Source: a virus. Taken from it: a stretch of 48,796 bases of DNA. The stretch lies in IMG/VR virus record IMGVR_UViG_3300027714_002787, positions 1-48,796 of that record; one strand, written 5' to 3'. Position numbers and translations under genes: made by a program. Each line of letters begins with the position of its first letter. The stretch's first letter is position 1. Below, one piece after another: positions 43,801 to 48,796 of the stretch. The notes beneath the pieces are model-generated. The model made no database searches. It had not been told where the DNA came from and was given only the letters and a program-made list of their open reading frames with translations.

Positions 43801-46800
43801 GGTGAGCTTACTGGATTTAAATTAATAAAACCAGATGGTAAAGTATATAGACCTACTAAAGAGAAAGCACAAAAAAGTGTAGATGAGAAAGCACAAAAGA
43901 CTTTTAATAAGTTTGATACACCATTACAGATAATTAATAAAGCAAGAGCTTTAAGTTTTACGGATCCTGCTATACTTGATTACTTAACACGAGTTAGAAA
44001 GTTTACTAAGACTGAGGTTAGAGATTTAATGAAAGTTAATGCAGACTTACTAAATATTATACCACCATCAATGGGTAATATAGTAGGAGGTATGAAAGCA
44101 GGAATTAAATTATTTAATAAAGTTTCTAAGCATTACAATAAGTTAATTACTAAAAATTCTAAAGCTAAAACTAAACTATCTGAACAAGAGATAATGGATC
44201 AGGCTATGGATTTTTTAAGAGCACAGCCTGAGTATAAAAAAATGGCTGATGCTGTACTGACAGGAATCTCTACTGAGCAGATGGTTTTAGAGATGGATGT
44301 TGCCAGAGCTTTAGGTGGTAAGCAAAGTACAAACTTAAACTCTGCTATTCGTAATGCAAGAGTAATACTACGAGCTAAGACTAAAGGTCAAAAAGAATTA
44401 AGAAAAATACAAAGAGAGCTTAGAAACTTTATGCGTAAGACTTTACCTGCAGATATATATAGTAAGTCAGAAGCTATTAAGTTAATGAGAAAAATTGAGC
44501 AAGCTAACAATGATAACATTCAGCAGATAATGAATGAGGTAATGGAGTTTGCTGCTACTAAAAATAATGTAAGGTTAGATGAGTCTATTACAGATTTATT
44601 AGATCCTAAAAATACTATTAAGAGAATTAGTAATGTTCTTAAAGGAGTTAAGATAGATGAGGGTACACGTAAAAGATTAGCCTATATTAAGAAAAGGATA
44701 GATGCTGCTAATAAAACTAAAGATGAAAAAACAGGTAAAATAAGAGAATCTGTTGTAGACGATGTAGTAAAATATTTAAATAAATTAGAGACTGAGTATG
44801 AAACTCTTAATTTAAAACCTATTAAAACAGAGGCAGACTACACTGATATGGCAGACCTTAATATTATAATAAACATGGTTAATGCTAACAAGTTAATGGG
44901 TAATAAAGATATTACTAAAGTTAATGTATTAGCTGGTGTTGAAACAGAGTTAAAACAAATAATTACAGCTGGTAGAACTATACTTAAAGAACAATTACGA
45001 AAAGCACATTTAGAGTATAGGAGACAATTTTCTCAAGTATACCAAGATATTACAGGAAGAGAAGAAAGCCTTGAAGACCAAGCTATTAGAGAGTTAAAAG
45101 ATGAGGGTGTAGAAAATCCAACTGAAGCAGAAATTAATGATAAGATAACTGATGTTATTGAAGTTCTTAAAGATACAAAAGATACAAGAACACGAGAAGT
45201 TGAAGCTAAAAAGAAACAAGTAAAAAGTAGATTTAGAAAGTTAACTAATGGTATTGTTACAGCATTAGGTAATGTTATGTCTAAGAACTCTGATCTATTT
45301 TTATTAATGGATAAGATATCTTTACTTCCAGCAGAATTATTTGAGGGTATAACTCAAGAAGAGATTACTAAAAAAATTGATGCAGCTAATCGTGAGATGA
45401 AAGGGAGAATGCTAATGAATGATGCATTAATAATCTCTAAGTTTCAAGAATTATTTGGTAAAAAATATAAATCTATTGTAACAGCTTTTGGTAGAAAGAC
45501 TGAGTCTTTTATATTACCTGATGGTACAGAGGAGGTATTATCTCCTAATCAAATGTATTACTTATATAATCAATATAAAGACGTAGCTAATCATCCTGGT
45601 TTAGAAAAGACTTTTTCTACAGACTCAAAGGGATTAACTGAAGTAATGAGCGAGATGACTACAAGGTTAGAATCTGAGCAGTATAAAGACTTAAAAGAAT
45701 TTGCGGACTGGCAAGTAGATGTTTTATTTCCACTACTTTATAATCATTATAACGAGGCATATCAAGATACATATAGAACTCAAATGCCATATAATGTAAA
45801 TTATGCAGGTATGGTTTATAGAGAAGGACAAGAGGCTACAGGTGTTGATCTTATTGCTGGAGGTAAATCTCAATACCATAATGTAGTAGCGGCTAACTCT
45901 ACTAAAATGAGGGAGCAGAACAGTAAAAAAATCAGAGCTATGGATGGTACTAATGTTCTTTATACTTACATGAGAGACATGGAATACTTCTCTGCTTATA
46001 CACGTCCTGTTAATGATATTAATAAATTATTTACTAATGATTTAATAAAGTCTGAAATTGAAAACTTACATGGTAAGACTACTATGACAGCTATCACTGA
46101 GGCTATTAAAAAGATAGCTAATAAAGGGACTTTCAAAGAACAAGCTACAATGGATAATGCTGTAGATGTTATGCAAGACATGTTTATATTATCTCGTTTA
46201 GGTATTAATCCAGTAGTAACTCTTAAGCAGTTAACATCATTTGTTACCTACGCATCTGATATAGGATATGTTAATTGGATGAAAAACGCAGCACTAAGTA
46301 GATTTGGTAAAGGTCAAGATGTAAAAGCTATATGGAAGGAGATAGCGGCTAACTCTACCTACCTACAAGATAGGGATGCTAAAAGTATGACTAAGGCTAT
46401 TGAGATGTACTCAGATGAAGCTATGGAATCTGTATTCCCTGATATTAAAATTGGAGGTCAAAGAATTATGACTGGAGCAAATAAAGAGTCTCTTGTTAAT
46501 ATATTAATGTATACTACAAAGGTGGGGGATAGAGGTGCAATTTATTTAGGAGGTGTTCCTAACTATGTGTACTATAAGAATAAAGCTTTAGAATCTGGTA
46601 AGACAGAGCAGGAAGCAATTGATGAGGCTATTATTAAATTTGAAAGAGATACTAAAAGATCTCAGCAGTCTACTGACCTGCAAGATAGAGACTACTACCA
46701 AACTAAGGGGCCAATATTTAGAGCACTTAACATGTTCTTAACCACTCCTAAGCAGTACTTAAGAAAAGAAGTATATGGTATAAGAAATATGTACAGGCTC

Positions 46801-47469
46801 GCCTCTTCAGGAGGAAAGTCTGGTAAAGGAACAAAGACAGATGCTGCTCGCATCTTCTTAACTTATCATGTAGTTATGCCTGTATTCTTTCAGTTTGTAG
46901 CTAATGGAATGCCAGGGTTGTTAGCTGACTGGGATGATGAAGATACAACAGATTTATTCACTGCAGCTTTACTTGGAAATATAAATGCTTTATTTCTTTA
47001 TGGAGAGTTTGCAGTTAAAATTAAAGACTTATTATCAGGTAAACCAGCCAGATTTTTACAATTTAAAAACCTTCCTGCTTTAACACAAGGAGAGGAAATT
47101 TTTAACAGGCTTGCAAGATATAGGGATACTAAAGATCCTAAGAAAAAACAAGAGGCTTTATATAAAGCGTTAGCAGAGATATCTCAAATCTCTGGACTTC
47201 CTATAAATAATGTTAGAAAAATATTTAAAAACATGGAAGAGCTTATTGAAGGGGGTGAAGATCCAGCTAAAGTAATTATGCGTTTATTTAACTTTAGTGA
47301 GTATCAAATACAAAGTGAAGCTGAAAGAAAACGTAGTAAAAAAAGAAAGAAAGCTATAAAGAAAGTGAAAAAGGAAGTACAAGACAACTCAATCTTTAAA
47401 GATTCTAAGAAAAATGATAACTCTATTTTTAAAACAGGTAAGAAAAACGATAATAGAATATTTAAATAA
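37837..47469 (+). CDS. Giant multidomain ejection protein with peptidase motif, 3210 aa
   Basis: One intact frame of 3210 codons, the largest gene here. Order: two tandem ~30-aa repeats (EEAIEVAYQLFQGEGYGKS; EEAVNLAYKTFVSKGGYTK), an acidic linker (70-170), hydrophobic Gly/Ala segments near 569-590, 629-645, 689 and 749, a Gln/Thr/Glu linker (880-1010), zinc-peptidase motif HEVMH (1118-1122), domains around 1295-1560 (TTEGSWQFQQSIFEGLANAA), and a run of modules separated by EKAQ (1606, 1622, 1814, 1937, 2009, 2017). Helical domains follow, then a C-terminal region near 2780-3100 (FILSRLGINPVVTLKQLTSF) resembling LPD38-type domains of polyvalent phage proteins. It ends in three NSIFK-like repeats. 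No DxDGD RNA-polymerase motif was found. Likely ejected into the host. Confidence 0.85.
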   Translation: MNEEAIEVAYQLFQGEGYGKSLEEFKELMQTNEEAVNLAYKTFVSKGGYTKTILDFTTLMGIGEKKNLVGTGTGEEEVMVSDTEVVEEPGSSEPSLQPSNEEVDSTLEAGVEQPVVVEEEESLTTTIDGDTIDIGGGNQVNPESLMQPEVLSSEDDQFNFSDNNTEIDFFEQSLEQINDDLIDKEEDSVVPLMSYHFNDYGFKFDETGIRDAMKVKASNGKEITIDLDPATGNLLGFESKGADKLTQFLRENKDESAQLYQLEKGYVQKEAKIQNKKEAEQQVQSFSSETDLVRDEITLHIKAKNFYNSQNMSDMDPDEVVYIEGPEGNKVATTPKLLAEKIALSSQSISKSKSNLARKGKELDDIIGGWYGMRSEQNSFLGFSYNALLDGTARIASNYANKLFDLGTYVQGPVSSGLMSKDDYRIRVLTKGREAGALGKTYTDERIQEIIKDEEAYKKLEEIISRQKGTTTKSGSRSTGLQGVGTATTSSTTTLLEDIESKILDELRKKVKYDVNPGEVQYANPFSQYANDPSLDDKMGMLEATRGGLRDVIGMDQTTVEATKEAKKGFWGGALIGVTESIPAMLGPAPIRIINMISQVEDHVNEEMANDRSFDNISEVEKAAFTLPLGIVVGVLENLGFRNAIAQKGLASKILLKVLQKSGKNITGQTFRQVVKKEVNSMMTQGLLLVTASGLAEFETGLAQEIADIGFKEAYNAIKEKDMFTTPESFADGFKQVIRAGAQEAVGGFVIGTPSAISAAASVGDFTGLGNGVFEMYEEIRNEPIVRSAFVQKIKQSILSGNKTKKEGDAEIAIYDQVNSVMDKIPSNLPINQKKELLGNLLRQQELQDDIDKYNKLLTKRQQQELLDLENDVERIVRSGNTQNQQEAQETELNTQAINELKEEGVENPTPEQIKTKRDAIQEPSTTEVDVQESTESSTEVGDGNTQGNTTTESQDSQTDLDQTTQEEVNDLTAIVNEQTGNQNQSDQEQEGTPEKPNRRAVVENEEDGTIDIIVSDGNNIVVPGISVSNNVYVSESADPDIKGKLQGLANSLFKQAKNAGKSIAKLIPDLDIVIHADENNYNKSVNKDNAGTRGTFSLATNTIHINATKANTRTVAHEVMHAVLLKKLGIDSKKYSAVTGKMLQAVIKGLPKDSNLKEVIEDFAKGYAVEEQNEEKVSELFGYLSAAYTKLDGPTKNIVKRWLQKVAKAVGLPTNITEFTKEEADMIDFFNTVSGKVREGVEVTEGDIEVIEQGDGGEVGSIKITEKSQKDSRDAPKAESDTRPFAKLIKNKDLGDFDGQNFVTNMYDFTTAGPVDLGNGITINLFGGKSYVPFMMERQGKNLGDISNVAAFNTRSNAESFIRNAQQGKANLFSPHSGTTEGSWQFQQSIFEGLANAALDNKVISKKEMIKSFNEVLNNKVGKKAFNAFKKRLGKNIKNFNSFVSNPLEVVRLLNIENNYSPNLRKALNEKLVANNKFQEAIGVKSKEGFAQRMADPLNQGIESFDLMSIIEFDNTQMEIRKPKPGDIDYHPSFAFTILSPIKGIFQPTKFYKSYNATDTYTAYNKSGPNVSRKADLGAVNFAKSNVASQAGAIPKVANVNNTSEKAQVITEQDLEILYPEKAQKRSFDFTQAEVDKALSTDKKSKEVIAKGLQPKEGQKVGIRLNLNVLRSKKIPIQTVHEGQVGDNYKKVDGKSGFFNGEAINYSPAVTLKDAYFNTSQRGVYNIQKKNTYKTPIASVDGLYQEVPLADTNFDGVEIRFNPMTGNLFETMDGKPVRFVEEATVVGFRVYGRGKIEYFTEANKPKPYTPASEKAQLSDDYSVKETGRGEFTLMKGIRRAGELSVSELQTATPSVSQVYIKKFDRGLGLAPDMYREIAKVMEGKGKTLVSSQYTNNASQGVWKKLVKDGDAIVIGGRIDAEGVFRPQYSMRNEATEKAQKASVDKLAKMYEMNGKGVIFNKPGVNRAALEDWANSLGFTVEIKRGDIGELTGFKLIKPDGKVYRPTKEKAQKSVDEKAQKTFNKFDTPLQIINKARALSFTDPAILDYLTRVRKFTKTEVRDLMKVNADLLNIIPPSMGNIVGGMKAGIKLFNKVSKHYNKLITKNSKAKTKLSEQEIMDQAMDFLRAQPEYKKMADAVLTGISTEQMVLEMDVARALGGKQSTNLNSAIRNARVILRAKTKGQKELRKIQRELRNFMRKTLPADIYSKSEAIKLMRKIEQANNDNIQQIMNEVMEFAATKNNVRLDESITDLLDPKNTIKRISNVLKGVKIDEGTRKRLAYIKKRIDAANKTKDEKTGKIRESVVDDVVKYLNKLETEYETLNLKPIKTEADYTDMADLNIIINMVNANKLMGNKDITKVNVLAGVETELKQIITAGRTILKEQLRKAHLEYRRQFSQVYQDITGREESLEDQAIRELKDEGVENPTEAEINDKITDVIEVLKDTKDTRTREVEAKKKQVKSRFRKLTNGIVTALGNVMSKNSDLFLLMDKISLLPAELFEGITQEEITKKIDAANREMKGRMLMNDALIISKFQELFGKKYKSIVTAFGRKTESFILPDGTEEVLSPNQMYYLYNQYKDVANHPGLEKTFSTDSKGLTEVMSEMTTRLESEQYKDLKEFADWQVDVLFPLLYNHYNEAYQDTYRTQMPYNVNYAGMVYREGQEATGVDLIAGGKSQYHNVVAANSTKMREQNSKKIRAMDGTNVLYTYMRDMEYFSAYTRPVNDINKLFTNDLIKSEIENLHGKTTMTAITEAIKKIANKGTFKEQATMDNAVDVMQDMFILSRLGINPVVTLKQLTSFVTYASDIGYVNWMKNAALSRFGKGQDVKAIWKEIAANSTYLQDRDAKSMTKAIEMYSDEAMESVFPDIKIGGQRIMTGANKESLVNILMYTTKVGDRGAIYLGGVPNYVYYKNKALESGKTEQEAIDEAIIKFERDTKRSQQSTDLQDRDYYQTKGPIFRALNMFLTTPKQYLRKEVYGIRNMYRLASSGGKSGKGTKTDAARIFLTYHVVMPVFFQFVANGMPGLLADWDDEDTTDLFTAALLGNINALFLYGEFAVKIKDLLSGKPARFLQFKNLPALTQGEEIFNRLARYRDTKDPKKKQEALYKALAEISQISGLPINNVRKIFKNMEELIEGGEDPAKVIMRLFNFSEYQIQSEAERKRSKKRKKAIKKVKKEVQDNSIFKDSKKNDNSIFKTGKKNDNRIFK
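40592..40744 (+). CDS. Overlapping small phage protein inside the giant gene, 50 aa
   Basis: In a second forward frame, wholly within the 3210-aa gene, an ATG at 40592 opens a 50-aa protein: MPFKSQAQRKWMYKNLPKVA, then QKWEMETPKGILPQKVK and a basic tail. The 'MPFKSxAQRxWM...AxxWExxTPKGxxLPxKV' pattern is a widespread family of short phage proteins, recognised from memory, with no assigned function. In the main frame this stretch is low-complexity linker (STTEVDVQESTESSTEVGDG), as expected where overprinting is tolerated. GC is about 45% (69 of 153 bases), richer than its surroundings. ATG is preferred over an upstream GTG at 40550; an A-rich leader precedes it. Confidence 0.65.
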   Translation: MPFKSQAQRKWMYKNLPKVAQKWEMETPKGILPQKVKTVKQILTRQRKRK

Positions 47470-47894
47470 TGATAAGAAATTATTTTAAATATCTATTTGA
47501 AATATTAAAGTATTATGATGTGCAGCCTTTACTTTTATTTTGGTGTGTATCTGATATATTAAACAATCAAGTTCTTTGGACGGACTATCAGTATTGGTTT
47601 GATTTAGGTCAGCCTAATACATATTATTTATATTGTGCTTACTTGGTGGTTAGTTTAGGAGTTTTTTTATCTATGTATTCTATTAAGAGATGTAGTTATT
47701 TTGTATCGGCTTATCTAATATTAACTTTATTTGCTACTGTTAGATATGTAGTTAGTTTAGTTTCTAATCCTGAATCTACATTTGACTTATCTGTATTAAG
47801 AGCATTAATAATTACATTCTTTTATTTATTAATATGGGTTTGGATATGGGTAAAATTACAAAGAGAAATGTTAGATAGAAAAATGAAAAAATAA
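47469..47894 (+). CDS. Membrane protein with several TM segments, 141 aa
   Basis: A 141-aa protein with hydrophobic segments near residues 19-30 (PLLLFWCVSDIL), 52-69 (YYLYCAYLVVSLGVFLSM), 75-95 (CSYFVSAYLILTLFATVRYV) and 108-127 (LRALIITFFYLLIWVWIWVK), and a basic C-terminus. It overlaps the end of the giant gene by one base and the next gene by one base. Unrecognised; could assist DNA entry or lysis. Confidence 0.65.
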   Translation: MIRNYFKYLFEILKYYDVQPLLLFWCVSDILNNQVLWTDYQYWFDLGQPNTYYLYCAYLVVSLGVFLSMYSIKRCSYFVSAYLILTLFATVRYVVSLVSNPESTFDLSVLRALIITFFYLLIWVWIWVKLQREMLDRKMKK

Positions 47895-48181
47895 TGGATC
47901 AAAATTTAATGACAATAATAACATCATTAATTGCCGTACTATTTGGTGGTGGTGCTTGGAAATTTTATGAGTTTATAATAAAGAAAAAGGCTGGAGATAA
48001 AAAAAGCATTAGATCAGAACAGACTATGTATAGGGATGATCTTATTTCAAGAGTAGAAAGATTAGAAAAAGACAAAGATAATTGTAGTGATAAGCTAATG
48101 GATATAAGCCAGAAACTTGCAGCTTTAACCGTAGAACTTGAATTTATAAAGAAAGAAAATGAAAGACTAAAATATAAATAA
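47894..48181 (+). CDS. TM plus coiled-coil protein, spanin/holin-accessory type
   Basis: A 95-aa protein: membrane segment at about 5-24 (LMTIITSLIAVLFGGGAWKF), a basic stretch KKKAGDKK, then EQTMYRDDLISRVERLEKDK and further coiled coil to the end (LTVELEFIKKENERLKYK). N-terminal anchor plus coiled coil is the layout of inner-membrane spanins (Rz-like), and proteins with 'SEQTxYRDDLxxRVExLE' are frequent in Bacteroidetes phages from memory. It would help disrupt the outer membrane at lysis. No lipoprotein partner is seen. Confidence 0.6.
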   Translation: MDQNLMTIITSLIAVLFGGGAWKFYEFIIKKKAGDKKSIRSEQTMYRDDLISRVERLEKDKDNCSDKLMDISQKLAALTVELEFIKKENERLKYK

Positions 48182-48182
48182 T

Positions 48183-48419
48183 ATGAAAAACTTTAACGAA
48201 GACTTGTGTATGAGGAATAGTTATGAATTGCTTTTAGGGAAGAAGACAATAGATCAATTAGTTGATAACAATGATAACTTATATTTAATCTTCAGTCCTG
48301 AGTACAAGCTGGTTATAATGGAGGATGATGTATATGATTCTCTTATTGATTACTTTATTTATACTGAGGAGTATGAGAAGTGTGCGGAGATACTGAACCT
48401 TAAGAACTCTTTGGTTTAG
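48183..48419 (+). CDS. Small acidic protein, 78 aa
   Basis: A 78-aa acidic protein (MKNFNEDLCMRNSYELLLGK; YLIFSPEYKLVIMEDDVYDS; YTEEYEKCAEILNLKNSLV). Mixed alpha/beta, no membrane segment. Last gene of the rightward operon; its 3' end overlaps a convergent minus-strand gene by 20 bases. Function unknown. Confidence 0.65.
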   Translation: MKNFNEDLCMRNSYELLLGKKTIDQLVDNNDNLYLIFSPEYKLVIMEDDVYDSLIDYFIYTEEYEKCAEILNLKNSLV

Positions 48420-48525
48420 ATTTTTTATTATATTTTCTTGATATCTTATCTTCTATATATCTTATAAATATAATCATAAAGGCTATAAACAATACTAAAA
48501 AGGCTATTAAGTTTAGATACATCAT
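48400..48525 (-). CDS. Small single-TM protein, 41 aa
   Basis: Minus-strand frame MMYLNLIAFLVLFIAFMIIF with a single membrane helix at about 4-21, then a basic tail RYIEDKISRKYNKKSKPKSS. Its start overlaps the stop of the upstream 58-aa gene, a typical coupled arrangement. It converges on the rightward operon. Unrecognised. Confidence 0.5.
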   Translation of the reverse strand: MMYLNLIAFLVLFIAFMIIFIRYIEDKISRKYNKKSKPKSS

Positions 48526-48698
48526 TCTGATAAAAGTCTTAGTAGTTGGCTGCTTGTGTAAATACGGTCCTCCCCGTCATAATTTTCATAGATCATAGTA
48601 AAATTATCATCTTTCCAAGTCCACAAAGCCCTGACATTCTTTTTGATATTATCTTTTAATATCCATTTAATTGTTTTGTATGTTCTTTTTTCTTCCAT
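48522..48698 (-). CDS. Small minus-strand protein, 58 aa
   Basis: Minus-strand frame MEEKRTYKTIKWILKDNIKK, then NVRALWTWKDDNFTMIYENY and DGEDRIYTSSQLLRLLSE. The composition is protein-like (Trp and Tyr present, balanced charge) and it ends in overlap with the next start. It belongs to a leftward cluster of tiny genes that continues beyond the window, probably a non-structural module. Function unknown. Confidence 0.55.
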   Translation of the reverse strand: MEEKRTYKTIKWILKDNIKKNVRALWTWKDDNFTMIYENYDGEDRIYTSSQLLRLLSE

Positions 48699-48701
48699 AG
48701 T

Positions 48702-48796
48702 TTAATATCCAAATTCTTTGCAGCGTTCATCTTGCTCTGTTAATTATATTTCTTTTAGTTCTTCTTTTATCATAATTCTAATGCCCTTATTAGTGA
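48702..48796 (-). pseudogene. Partial or interrupted small gene at the right edge
   Basis: On the minus strand an in-frame stretch from the window edge reads TNKGIRIMIKEELKEI, a TAA at 48744-48746, then LTEQDERCKEFGY and a second TAA at 48702-48704. The part after the first stop is protein-like. It may be a gene broken by one stop, a sequencing error, or two unrelated pieces; the window ends too soon to tell. Confidence 0.25.

Noticed and set aside
37837-47469. Giant protein as a virion RNA polymerase, as in N4 or some crAss-like phages
   Set aside because: No DxDGD or other RNA-polymerase signature was found; the visible motifs are a HEVMH peptidase motif and polyvalent-protein domains.

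Overview
The window is a 48.8-kb piece of an AT-rich, densely packed double-stranded DNA bacteriophage genome. It carries the packaging, head, tail, lysis and internal-virion genes of a short-tailed phage that looks crAss-like (Crassvirales-related) and infects a Bacteroidetes host. Three things point there. Portal, major capsid protein, ring-type tail proteins and a 1741-aa 'stabilization/muzzle' protein occur in the crAss-like order with recognisable motifs. The promoters carry the Bacteroidetes -7 element TAnnTTTG, mostly as TATCTTTG. Most genes start at ATG behind A-rich leaders without Shine-Dalgarno sites. Family assignments rest on motif recognition, not database searches. Translation uses the standard bacterial code, with TAA, TAG and TGA all acting as stops. 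No tRNA, rRNA, CRISPR array, insertion sequence or DNA-replication gene was seen, so this is probably one arm of a larger genome.

Layout. 1-442 is non-coding, G-run-rich DNA with palindromes and direct repeats. 443-719 holds a short basic peptide and a 75-aa gene, closed by a terminator. 720-1068 is a regulatory region with repeated ATGACAAG motifs. 1069-2975 encodes a full chaperonin pair, GroEL and GroES. 2941-3414 (minus strand) is a winged-helix regulator divergent from the virion operon. 3495-6600 is a run of very small basic or Cys-rich virion-type genes, with an M15 endolysin and two holin candidates. 6662-13479 encodes appendage and tail-fibre proteins. 13505-14858 includes a protein that reads as two GroES-like barrels in tandem, followed by a 2-oxoglutarate/Fe(II) oxygenase. 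14862-22923 is the packaging and head block (small terminase candidate, TerL, portal, scaffold, capsid). 22990-34729 is connector and tail (ring proteins, muzzle, Cys-rich fibre). 34751-47469 holds a GNAT acetyltransferase and internal virion proteins, ending in a 3210-aa giant protein. 47469-48419 encodes membrane/coiled-coil lysis-type proteins. 48400-48796 begins a leftward cluster of tiny genes.

How it fits together. Three strong intrinsic terminators and about nine copies of one promoter motif divide the rightward genes into transcription units. The capsid gene is closed by the best terminator. The chaperonin pair probably helps fold abundant or large virion proteins; the tandem GroES-like protein in the structural block could be a specialised co-chaperonin or a structural derivative of one.

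The most unusual items are: (1) a small conserved phage-type protein (50 aa) encoded in another frame inside the giant gene, exactly where the giant protein is a low-complexity linker; (2) the GroEL/GroES pair plus the double-GroES-like protein; (3) the giant protein, with a HEVMH zinc-peptidase motif followed by repeated EKAQ motifs that could be processing sites; and (4) the repeat-rich regulatory DNA before groEL and at the left end.
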